From a virus, in the IMG/VR virus record IMGVR_UViG_3300032087_004618, positions 1-21,216 of that record: DNA of 21,216 nucleotides; one strand, given 5' to 3'. How positions within the stretch are numbered: the first letter of the stretch is position 1; every line of letters begins with the position of its first letter. The notes beneath the pieces were generated by a model that worked only from the letters and a program-made list of their open reading frames with translations, searched no databases and had not been told where the DNA came from. This document shows, piece by piece, positions 14,693 to 21,216 of the stretch. The translations under genes and the position numbers were made by a program.

Positions 14693-15385
14693 CTACTCCT
14701 TGGCGGCACGCTTCCGCGCCGGCTTCGGTGGTGCGACCTCGTCTCGGAGGTCGACGGGGACGTGTTCGGGCGGAAGGTGGGAGAGGAGCGCCGAGAGCAT
14801 CCGCTGGCCCCGCGCGTCGTCGCGGTCCTGGGCGGCCTGGATGCGACGCAGCACGGGCGCGACAGCCATCTCGACCTGCATGTCGATCAGGCCGTCGGGC
14901 GAGACGAGGGCGAGGCACTGTCGCAAGAAGGCCTTCCAGCCCTCGCGGTCGTGCTCCCAGGAGACGAGGTGGCCGAGCTGCTTCGGTCGGTGCCACGCGT
15001 CGGCGTGGTAGGTGACCGGCCGCCCGCGGCTGATGCCCTCGTAGCGGTCGAGGTAGGCCGACAGCGGAGCGCCGGCCCTCGACTCGCCGAAGGCTGTCGT
15101 CTCGATGTCGTGGGGAACGGGCGTGAAGCCAGCGCCCATGAGGTTCGACACAAAGCCCTGACCCTGACCACGGCCCCCGGCGTTGCCGTTGCTGCCCGGC
15201 GTGTGCCACGCCTTGGCGAGCTCGGGAAGCACTTCGCCGTCGAAGCACATGAGGCGGGTCGGCGAAACGCAGTAGGTCCACGGGTCACGCGGGCCCGGCA
15301 GCTGGAGCTGAGCACGGGAAAGCGCGTTGCCTCTGGCAAAAGACGGTCCAGCGAGACTCGGCCCGCCGCTCGGGGTGATGGGCAT
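14693..15385 (-). CDS. Uncharacterised phage protein between coat and decoration genes, 230 residues
   Basis: I do not recognise a named family. The 230-residue product has a Pro/Gly/Ser-rich N-terminus, a segment with DPWTYCVSPTRLMCFDGEVL, a Gly/Asn-rich loop (HTPGSNGNAGGRGQGQG), and a central part with PVPHDIETTAFGESR. Residues ~145-205 are helical (EGWKAFLRQCLALVSPDGLI, then EMAVAPVLRRIQAAQDRDDA). It ends in a basic tail (PPKPARKRAAKE). The two-part build and location suggest a head-associated structural or assembly protein. AGAGGAGG precedes the ATG by about six bases. The 77 bases up to the coat gene stop (15386-15462) are GC-rich and show no clear promoter or terminator. Confidence 0.6.
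   Translation of the reverse strand: MPITPSGGPSLAGPSFARGNALSRAQLQLPGPRDPWTYCVSPTRLMCFDGEVLPELAKAWHTPGSNGNAGGRGQGQGFVSNLMGAGFTPVPHDIETTAFGESRAGAPLSAYLDRYEGISRGRPVTYHADAWHRPKQLGHLVSWEHDREGWKAFLRQCLALVSPDGLIDMQVEMAVAPVLRRIQAAQDRDDARGQRMLSALLSHLPPEHVPVDLRDEVAPPKPARKRAAKE
14696..14701 (-). promoter_or_regulatory. Ribosome binding site deciding the ATG start at 14688
   Basis: AAGGAG on the minus strand, seven bases before ATG 14688. It lies in the last codons of the upstream gene, whose TAG stop is at 14693-14695. Confidence 0.65.
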
Positions 15386-15462
15386 AGGCGCCCTCCTCTT
15401 CGGTCATGGGTGAGGGTGGCGCCGCGCCCAGCTCGAGCGCGACGCCGCCGCCGACGTCTCGC

Positions 15463-16419
15463 TCAGGAGACGTAGCGGATCGCAGCCATGCGGCCGTTCT
15501 CAGCGATCGCGACGCCGTTGTAGGCGACGGTCTCGATGCGCGAGACGCTGCCACCAGGCCGGCGAAGCTCCATGCTGTAGAAGCCAGCCTGGACCAGCGA
15601 ATCGGCCTCGCGGGGGAGGACGACCTGCTGATGCTTGCTGATGATGGCGCCGTCGGTGATCAGCAGGCCGAGATCGTCGCCGCTGTCAGTGTCCAGCTCC
15701 GAGTTCAGGTACACGTCAACGCCTCCCAGGCTGGCGACGTACGCCCCAGCGGTGGCGTTGGCGAGCAGGCCCTGGATCTGCGGAGCCATCTGCACAGCGC
15801 CGCCGAGCGACAGAGCGTCGTCGGCGAGGTCCTTCGCGCCCTTGACCGTCACGAGAGCCATCGCCCGGCCCTGAGCCGCGCCGCGGTTCTTGAGGTCGAG
15901 AATGCCCTCGTTGAGCGCGGACCACGTCAGGGGGACGCCGGTCGAGCCGATGGTGTTGGTCGCGGAGGAGGCCAGCGCGGCGATCTGGTCGACGAGGCTG
16001 TTGAGCCAGAGCCGGGTGCCTTCGTAGGCGAGCATGACCTCGACGTCGGGCCCGATCTCGCCCATGAGGAGAGACTCCTGCAGGCTGCGGGCGTAGTCGG
16101 AGACCTCGCGGGTGAACGCGCGGCGAGCCGGGGTGACGGTGACGTTCGTCGTGCTGAAGTTGGTCGCGCTGGCCTCGGTGCCCTCCGCGGTCGCGGCGAG
16201 CTTACCGGAGCCGAGGTCGGCGAAGCTCACGCCGTAGCCGTACGCGCCGAGCATCTGGCCGACACCAGCGTCGCGGGCGAGCATCGCCTGCATCACCGGA
16301 TGCGCCGCGGCTTCCATGTTCTTGTTGGCCTCGGTGAGCGCGGCCATGATCCCGCGCGCAGTCGAAGCGTTGTTTGCGTCACCGATCCCGGACTGGGAGT
16401 ACCAAGCACCTGCAGCCAT
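15463..16419 (-). CDS. Major capsid protein (HK97-fold candidate)
   Basis: A 318-residue protein encoded directly after the scaffold, the standard place for the coat gene. An N-terminal helical region (GIMAALTEANKNMEAAAHPV) is followed by a strand-rich stretch (NFSTTNVTVTPARRAFTREV), a long helix (PDVEVMLAYEGTRLWLNSLV), a central domain (MALVTVKGAKDLADDALSLG), a segment GGVDVYLNSELDTD, and C-terminal strands (SVSRIETVAYNGVAIAENGR). This order matches HK97-fold coat proteins. No maturation protease gene is visible nearby, so the scaffold may be removed without cleavage. The ribosome binding site before ATG 16419 is weak (GGATAAG). The 87 bases upstream contain a promoter candidate. Confidence 0.85.
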   Translation of the reverse strand: MAAGAWYSQSGIGDANNASTARGIMAALTEANKNMEAAAHPVMQAMLARDAGVGQMLGAYGYGVSFADLGSGKLAATAEGTEASATNFSTTNVTVTPARRAFTREVSDYARSLQESLLMGEIGPDVEVMLAYEGTRLWLNSLVDQIAALASSATNTIGSTGVPLTWSALNEGILDLKNRGAAQGRAMALVTVKGAKDLADDALSLGGAVQMAPQIQGLLANATAGAYVASLGGVDVYLNSELDTDSGDDLGLLITDGAIISKHQQVVLPREADSLVQAGFYSMELRRPGGSVSRIETVAYNGVAIAENGRMAAIRYVS

Positions 16420-16481
16420 TGTCTTATCCGTGGCATGCGCGCTGATACCCGTTTTCCGCCCGGCGGCGTGCGCTTACCTTC

Positions 16482-16510
16482 CGTCTACAGGCTGCGAGCG
16501 GTCATGTCAA
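16482..16510 (-). promoter_or_regulatory. Weak candidate sigma70-type promoter before the capsid gene
   Basis: A perfect TTGACA (16505-16510, minus strand) is followed after exactly 17 bases by TAGACG (16482-16487), which matches the -10 consensus at three of six positions but lacks the conserved final T. It overlaps the scaffold stop and lies about 60 bases upstream of the capsid start, in one of the longest non-coding gaps of the minus-strand train. The -35 could be a chance match since it includes the stop codon TGA. Confidence 0.22.
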
Positions 16511-17157
16511 CCACCGCGAGCAGCCCGCAGGACGTCGGCGAGGCTCGCGTCGGCGGGTAGCGCGTTGAGCCGATCGTTGACCGACGCGGTCTGCTTGCGC
16601 GAGGCGCCGCGGTCCACCTTCGGCGGCTGACGCGTTGCGGGCGTCGAGCTCGGCGCCGCGGCCTCGGGCATGTAGCCGAGCAGAATCCGCGGGATCTCGA
16701 CCTTGGGTGCCTCGTCAGGGTTGGCGGTGTGCGCGGCGTGCGCCTCGAGGGTCGCCGACCACCACTTCGCCGGGCTCTTGCCGCGGGTGTCCTCGGGCTG
16801 CGCCTCCCATGCCTGCCGGACGGCGACGCGGCCCAGGTCGTCTCGGATGCCAGCGTCGACGAGCGCCAAGTCTTCGGAGTGACGCGTTGCCAGCGACGCG
16901 AGCTCGGACGCGGTCTGCTGCTTGAGCCCGTCGAGCTGCGACTTGTACGCAGACTGCAGGGTCTCGAGCTGCCGCCCGAGCTCAGCGAGCTCTTCGCGCG
17001 CTTGGTTGCGCTGGTCGATGGCGCTCTTGAAGCGGTCGTAAGGCACGCGGCCGCGGCCGGTGTCCTCCAGGTCGTCGCCCGCCTCGGAGTGACGGGACAG
17101 CGCGGAAGAGACCGCGCGGGAAACGCGCTCGGCGAGGGTGTTCGGGTCGTCACTCAT
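16507..17157 (-). CDS. Capsid scaffolding protein
   Basis: A 216-residue acidic, highly helical protein between portal and coat genes. The central region (~44-95) is a coiled coil (QRNQAREELAELGRQLETLQ; ASELASLATRHSEDLALVDA). A Pro/Ser/Thr-rich linker (EAAAPSSTPATRQPPK) leads to a helical C-terminal end (VNDRLNALPADASLADVLRA), the region that usually contacts the coat in scaffolds. It would fill the procapsid during assembly and leave before DNA packaging. Its ATG overlaps the portal stop by eight bases (ATGAGTGA). A second frame covering nearly the same bases (16485-17153) is Ser/Arg/Thr-rich and is read as a shadow. Confidence 0.8.
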   Translation of the reverse strand: MSDDPNTLAERVSRAVSSALSRHSEAGDDLEDTGRGRVPYDRFKSAIDQRNQAREELAELGRQLETLQSAYKSQLDGLKQQTASELASLATRHSEDLALVDAGIRDDLGRVAVRQAWEAQPEDTRGKSPAKWWSATLEAHAAHTANPDEAPKVEIPRILLGYMPEAAAPSSTPATRQPPKVDRGASRKQTASVNDRLNALPADASLADVLRAARGG

Positions 17158-18433
17158 TGTTCAGGGTTTCCTCTTCGTCTTCGATGTCGCCCAACGCGTC
17201 GGAGACCTCTCCGCGGAAGAGCACACCGTATGGGTCTTCGTTGAGCTCGGTGCCGACTAGGTCGGCCCGGTTGCTCATGGCTGCCACGCGCCGCAACGTC
17301 TCGGAATCGAACCGCCGCAGCTCGGGGAAGGTCTTCGCGATCAAGGAGTTGAGCGCCTGGGCCTCGTAGGCCAGCGGCTCGCCGCCGGTCCGTTCGAAGC
17401 CGACGGGGAGCCCGAGGCCCGCCATCGCGGTGAGCTCGTAGTCGCGGATCGCGCGGCCCACCGCTTCCATGTCCGCAGCGGGTGAGTCCTGCCAATGCGA
17501 GCCCGGCCGGTCGGGGTCCACATCGACCCACTGGAGGATGGTCTCGGGCCCGGTCTGGATTCCGTTTTGGCCGCCCTCGGCTTCGGAGTCCAGCCCGACG
17601 AGCGCCAGGCCGCGCACGTTGCGCTGCGGATGCCCGGCGTCGCGGATGCCGCTGAGCCAGTGCGTGTAGAGAGTGCACACCGAGAGGGTCGTCTGCACAA
17701 GCGGGTCGGTCGCGTACGGGTGCCGCGTGTCGCCGACGACGACCAGGCGGTGAAACGGCGTACCGTCCGAGTAGCGCCACCAGTAGTCGTCGCCGTCGAA
17801 GGTCTGCCCGTAGAGTTCCTCGGTCTTGTCCTGCCCGTTGATCTCGGTGCGGAAGCTCGGCGCGTCGAGGTCGGACAGGTCGTAGACGTCGACCGCGAGC
17901 TCCTGCCGCCCGTCCATGGTGCGGACGCGCTCATGCCGGATGATCGTCGGCTCCATGGGATCGTGGCTGTGGTACTCGAGGTGCAGGGTGTCAGGCTTGA
18001 CGACCTCGAGGTAAACCTGACGGGCCCGCTCGCTGTAGCCAATGAGCAGCCCTGCATACCCAGCGCCGAGCCTGTATTTGTATGCCTCGCGAGCCGCCGA
18101 GATCAAGGTCGAGGGCATCGGCCGACCACCGGCCTCGCCGTAGAGCTGGACGGTCGTCCGCGCGCTCTGGTCGCCGAGCAGCGCGGCAAGCTCAGCCGAC
18201 AGCCCATCGACGAGCGGCACTGGCGAGTCGTGGGCCCGGTTGACCCGTCGCACGTACCCGAGGAGGGTGTTCCGGGTCATGTCGAGCGGCCCGAGCTGCA
18301 AGGCGCGGTTGCCGAGCTCCGCCTTGGCCCGGGTCAAGACGTCTTCGAAGTGGGCGCCGTCGAGAATCCGTACCGCGAGCTCGACCTGTTGGGCCGGCGT
18401 GCGCGCTCGCCATCCGCGGTAGCTCGACAGCAT
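17150..18433 (-). CDS. Portal protein
   Basis: A 427-residue protein immediately after the large terminase. It starts MLSSYRGWRARTPAQQVELA; the wing region contains EAYKYRLGAGYAGLLIGYSE. The C-terminal third has DMEAVGRAIRDYELTAMAGL followed by GLPVGFERTGGEPLAYEAQA, the helical stem-like phrase recognisable in many phage portals. Twelve copies would form the ring at the capsid vertex through which DNA passes. The last residues are acidic (IEDEEETLNNE). GGAGG lies five bases before the ATG, in an 11-base gap after the terminase stop. Length is at the short end for portals but acceptable. Confidence 0.85.
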   Translation of the reverse strand: MLSSYRGWRARTPAQQVELAVRILDGAHFEDVLTRAKAELGNRALQLGPLDMTRNTLLGYVRRVNRAHDSPVPLVDGLSAELAALLGDQSARTTVQLYGEAGGRPMPSTLISAAREAYKYRLGAGYAGLLIGYSERARQVYLEVVKPDTLHLEYHSHDPMEPTIIRHERVRTMDGRQELAVDVYDLSDLDAPSFRTEINGQDKTEELYGQTFDGDDYWWRYSDGTPFHRLVVVGDTRHPYATDPLVQTTLSVCTLYTHWLSGIRDAGHPQRNVRGLALVGLDSEAEGGQNGIQTGPETILQWVDVDPDRPGSHWQDSPAADMEAVGRAIRDYELTAMAGLGLPVGFERTGGEPLAYEAQALNSLIAKTFPELRRFDSETLRRVAAMSNRADLVGTELNEDPYGVLFRGEVSDALGDIEDEEETLNNE

Positions 18434-18444
18434 GGGGGCCTCCG

Positions 18445-19860
18445 TCAGTGTGCAACGCCCTCGGACATGGGGACGGCGATGTAGCGTAGTGCGTCTATAG
18501 CATGCTTCCAGGGGTCAGTCGGTGACGTCGAGCCGTTCCACTCGTTCAACGACTCGATCAGCCCGTGGCACGACGGGTCAACGGAGAAGCGCGCGGGGTC
18601 GGCGACCATCATCCGATGTAGGCACTCGGCGCCCTCCCACACCGACTGCGCGAACTTGCGCGGGGTCTTCATGAACCGCAGGGGCTTCGGTAGCTTGTCG
18701 GTCCACCCGCGTACGCGCGTGTCATGCCCGAGCACTTCGGCGAGGCTGGCCTTGAGCCGCGTGTTGCTTTTCTTTCCGCCGCGCCGGTCGCCGTGGTGGG
18801 CGCGATCGCCGACCCACTGGTCGACGTCCTCGAGGCGGAAGCCATGGGTCGCGAGGAGGTCGATGATGCCCTGGGCGTCGTCGCGGCTGTTCGTCCGGCC
18901 GTCTCCAATCCATTCGCCCAGGACATGGACCGCGCTGTAGAGGCCGCGACCGCCGCACGCGGCGAGGATGACCCGCTGTGAGCCCGGCTTGCTGCCGTGG
19001 TCGATGCCGATGCCGAGGCGCCAGCCCGCGAGCTGCTCGAGCGGCCGATGGACGACGAGCTCGCCGCGCCAGGCGGAGAAGTAGGCCGCGTCTCTCTTCG
19101 GGGTCCGGCTGCGGCCCATCCTCATGTCGGCCTCGACGCGCGAGAGCCCGTGCTCAAACTCGCCGATCTCCTGCGCGGTCATCCAAGGCAGCTCGACGAG
19201 GCCACCGCGCGGCGTGACGGCGTCGAGGGTCAATGGGACGTGGAGCTCGCCCGCCCAGGGTCGCGACGCGTCATCGACCAGCTCCCACAAGTAATCCACC
19301 CGCGCGGCCGTCCCGAGGGTCGGGGTGAAGGCCTGGTACATGCGGCCGTTCCTGCCCAGGAGACGAGGCCAAAGCTCATTGTGCACCGCCTCGGGGAGCG
19401 GCTCGTCTGTGATGACGACGTCGGCGCGCGGGCCGGCGAGGTTGCTCGCCTTGAAGGTGCCCAACCTGAGCTCGCCGCCTGCGCCTGGTCCGCGGACGAT
19501 GTCGAAGACCTGCAGCCTTTGGCCCTTCATGCCGCCGGCCTCGTAGCGGACGCCAGCCTTGAGCCAGCCCTTCAGCCGGCCCGTCATCATGTAGCGGATC
19601 GTCGAGCCGAGCTGACTCCAGGTGTTCCCGGCGAGGATGACGACCTGCGGCCCCGGCCGTTGCCAGTGAAGCGAGCCCTCGATCGCGCGGGTCGCGAGCT
19701 CGGCGAGGCCTCGGCTCTTGCCGATGCCATTCGCCCCCCAGCAGACGGTCAGCTTGTAGGGCGAGTCGAAGAGGGCCCGCTGCGGGTTGGTCCACCGCTC
19801 CGAGTGCCCGACCTGGGCGCGGCGGTCTGCGCGGTGGTCGAGGAGGAGGGCCCGCGTCAC
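18445..19860 (-). CDS. terL: Terminase large subunit (packaging ATPase and nuclease)
   Basis: A 471-residue two-domain DNA-packaging motor. The ATPase domain shows a Walker A motif WGANGIGKS (residues 41-49), a Walker B ADVVITDEP (146-154, with Asp/Glu at 152-153) and a likely coupling motif at FTPT (178-181). The nuclease domain has the RNase H-like acidic residues in GIGIDHG (Asp287), VGDRAHHGD (Asp352) and a C-terminal DPWKHAIDALRYIAV (Asp449, Asp456). The GTG start at 19860 is used because GTGA overlaps the methylase stop; extending upstream would add an Arg-rich shadow of the methylase. The N-terminus may be slightly short compared with many TerL proteins, but all core motifs are present. 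Confidence 0.93.
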   Translation of the reverse strand: MTRALLLDHRADRRAQVGHSERWTNPQRALFDSPYKLTVCWGANGIGKSRGLAELATRAIEGSLHWQRPGPQVVILAGNTWSQLGSTIRYMMTGRLKGWLKAGVRYEAGGMKGQRLQVFDIVRGPGAGGELRLGTFKASNLAGPRADVVITDEPLPEAVHNELWPRLLGRNGRMYQAFTPTLGTAARVDYLWELVDDASRPWAGELHVPLTLDAVTPRGGLVELPWMTAQEIGEFEHGLSRVEADMRMGRSRTPKRDAAYFSAWRGELVVHRPLEQLAGWRLGIGIDHGSKPGSQRVILAACGGRGLYSAVHVLGEWIGDGRTNSRDDAQGIIDLLATHGFRLEDVDQWVGDRAHHGDRRGGKKSNTRLKASLAEVLGHDTRVRGWTDKLPKPLRFMKTPRKFAQSVWEGAECLHRMMVADPARFSVDPSCHGLIESLNEWNGSTSPTDPWKHAIDALRYIAVPMSEGVAH

Positions 19861-20807
19861 GAGGCACCGCCGAAGAGGTCGCGCTGCTCGCCGCCGGCCA
19901 TGACAGCCGCCGCGCGCTCGGCACGCTCGGCCGCGAGCTCGCACGCGCGCACCGCTCGACGGTCGGGCTCGAAGCTCGTGGTCACCCACTCGCGTTGCTG
20001 CTTGCTGAAGGTCCGCTTCTGCCCGACGCGCATCGCCGAGACCTCGACCGCGTGCCAACCGCACGCGACGAGCGCGTCGATGGGGACCGCCTCGGAAATC
20101 ATCACCCGCGCGCCAGCCGCGGCCCACTGTTGCGCCAGCCGGACCACCGCCAGGCGGTCCAGGTCGTGTGCGTAGCCCGTGGTCCCGACGTAGGGCGGAT
20201 CAATGAAGACGAGCGTCCCCTCTGGCAACGGGTCGGGAATCGGCGCCGTCGTCGCGTCGTCGTGGATGGTGGCGGGGAGGCCGCCTGCGTCATGCACGCG
20301 GCGGGCCGTCTCCGGTGCAAGCGCGTTCCATGCTTCGCCCGACTGTACGCCATTGTTGAAGCCGCTCTCTGGCTCGCCTCGACGGTAGGACCACTGACCG
20401 AGCATCGTCAATCGCGCGACCTCCCGCGGATCTACAGGCGGACACCGCGCCGGCCCCTCGGCCCGCAGCCGTTCCCACAGCGCGCGGGGCTCCTCGTCAG
20501 CCCATGACCGGATGATGCGCGCCGCCTCGCGGGCAAGGTCGGCGTCCCGGTAGGCATGGAGGAGGAGCCGGACGCCGTCGTCGGGCTCGCACCACAGATA
20601 GTGCCCCGCCTTGTCGCCCGGCTCCAGCCCGGCGAGCGCGAGGATGCAGTCGGCGTAGCCCGTCTTCGCGCCCATCCGCGAGACCGGAGGACGAGCGCCG
20701 GCCCGCTCTAGTCTGAGAGACAGCGCAGCCGTCCCCGCGCAGAGCTCGACGAGCAGCGGGATTGCCGGCCGGCGCGGTGTCGGTGTCTCGCCGAAGAGCT
20801 GAGTCAC
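19857..20807 (-). CDS. D12-type DNA adenine methyltransferase
   Basis: A 316-residue protein with the N6-adenine methyltransferase signature FIDPPYVGTTGY (DPPY at 203-206) and an AdoMet-binding-like segment LVELCAGTAALSL (19-31). A third conserved-looking stretch, SRMGAKTGYADCILAL (43-58), follows motif I, whereas in Dam the Gly/Lys-rich element comes before it. I recall phage methylases with this order. The C-terminus is Ala/Glu/Arg-rich helix ending EQRDLFGGAS. The enzyme may protect phage DNA from host restriction or mark it for packaging. The GTG at 20807 overlaps the upstream stop as GTGA, and its own stop overlaps the terminase GTG, so it is embedded in the packaging operon. Confidence 0.78.
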   Translation of the reverse strand: MTQLFGETPTPRRPAIPLLVELCAGTAALSLRLERAGARPPVSRMGAKTGYADCILALAGLEPGDKAGHYLWCEPDDGVRLLLHAYRDADLAREAARIIRSWADEEPRALWERLRAEGPARCPPVDPREVARLTMLGQWSYRRGEPESGFNNGVQSGEAWNALAPETARRVHDAGGLPATIHDDATTAPIPDPLPEGTLVFIDPPYVGTTGYAHDLDRLAVVRLAQQWAAAGARVMISEAVPIDALVACGWHAVEVSAMRVGQKRTFSKQQREWVTTSFEPDRRAVRACELAAERAERAAAVMAGGEQRDLFGGAS

Positions 20808-21175
20808 GACGCCACCGCGAGCCGGAGCTGCCCGCCCTCGACGACCAGGCGGTAGCCGTGACGGGTCAGCCACTCGTGGACGTAGACCTCGAGGTCTTCG
20901 TCGGTCGCGGCCTGGGCGTCAGCGCGGACGCGCTGCTCCCACTCCTCGGGCGTCATGTCGGCCGCGGTGATGCTGGCGCGGTGTGCGGCCCGGAGCTCGT
21001 CGAGGTCTCGGCCCGCGCGCATGACGGCCCGAAGGCCTTGCACGTGCGCGACACTCCCGGGCGTCGCAGCCGAGACGCCGCGCTCGGCCTGCTCCAGCAC
21101 CCACTCCCCGCGCTCGATGGCGGAGAGGTCCACAATGCCCACAGCGCGGGGCTTTTCGATTCTTGACCGGGCCAT
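20804..21175 (-). CDS. Unknown 123-residue protein, possible terminase small subunit
   Basis: The first gene of the visible minus-strand train. The product starts MARSRIEKPRAVGIVDLSAI, has a helical middle (GEWVLEQAERGVSAA; SVAHVQGLRAVMRAGRDLDE), an acidic stretch (TPEEWEQRVRADAQAATDED), and a C-terminal mini-domain (VHEWLTRHGYRLVVEGGQLR). Small terminase subunits often lie at this point, but I see no clear helix-turn-helix or oligomerisation core, so the role is a guess from position. ATG 21175 is preferred over an in-frame TTG three bases upstream. The stop overlaps the methylase GTG by four bases. The 41 bases upstream to the window edge hold a run of seven C on the coding strand and a TATGCT that could be a -10 element, with any -35 at or beyond the edge. 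Confidence 0.6.
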   Translation of the reverse strand: MARSRIEKPRAVGIVDLSAIERGEWVLEQAERGVSAATPGSVAHVQGLRAVMRAGRDLDELRAAHRASITAADMTPEEWEQRVRADAQAATDEDLEVYVHEWLTRHGYRLVVEGGQLRLAVAS

Positions 21176-21216
21176 CAAAAAGACCTGGGGGGGTTGTTTA
21201 CGGAGAGCATATCGAC

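Noticed and set aside
16485-17153. Alternative minus-strand frame covering the scaffold gene
   Set aside because: The composition is Ser/Thr/Arg-rich without secondary-structure logic, while the 16507-17157 frame gives a coherent coiled-coil scaffold.
19861-20127. Upstream extension of the large terminase to 560 residues
   Set aside because: The extra residues are a low-complexity Arg/Ala shadow of the methylase, and the GTGA overlap at 19857-19860 gives a natural start.

Overview
This window looks like the structural and lysis half of a GC-rich tailed-phage genome (Caudoviricetes) with a long-tailed, siphovirus-like plan. The evidence is a large terminase, portal, scaffold, HK97-fold coat candidate, connector genes, tail-tube protein, a frameshifted tail chaperone, a 671-residue tape measure and large tail-tip or fibre proteins, followed by a lysis cassette. 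The sequence is roughly two thirds G+C by eye, which is why the antisense frames are full of long, arginine-rich spurious open frames. A spanin-like inner-membrane protein beside the endolysin suggests a Gram-negative host. No integrase, repressor, tRNA, CRISPR array or insertion sequence was seen, so lysogeny and host identity cannot be decided here.

Layout: the first 635 bases carry the end of a plus-strand gene set (a partial 3' end, a 129-residue phage protein and a 60-residue basic protein). It converges at about 636-717 on a minus-strand gene train that fills the rest. This junction holds a 12-of-13 bp inverted repeat whose loop is made largely of GACA units. Read from the right end leftwards, the minus-strand train is: a 123-residue unknown protein (possible small terminase), a D12-type DNA methylase, terminase large subunit, portal, scaffold, major capsid, an unknown 230-residue protein, a decoration-like protein, a connector-like protein, a tail-terminator-like protein, a beta-rich structural protein, tail-tube protein, tail chaperone with a predicted -1 frameshift product, an HK97-gp10-like protein, tape measure, a 1148-residue Asp-box tail protein, a 501-residue tail protein, a 130-residue protein, a 466-residue Ig/PKD-like fibre, a 74-residue protein, a holin candidate, an M15-type endolysin and a spanin-like protein.

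The genes are very tightly packed. Stops and starts overlap by 1-8 bases or lie a few bases apart, often as GTGA or ATGA, which implies one long polycistronic late transcript with translational coupling. The only sizeable gap inside the train (11535-11648) is filled by the frameshifted chaperone reading frame. The longest remaining gaps (scaffold/capsid 87 bases; capsid/230-residue gene 77 bases; 3836-3890, 55 bases) carry ribosome binding sites and at most a weak promoter candidate. I see an ordinary architecture with several unusual details, and no clear evidence of a new multi-gene defence or counter-defence system.
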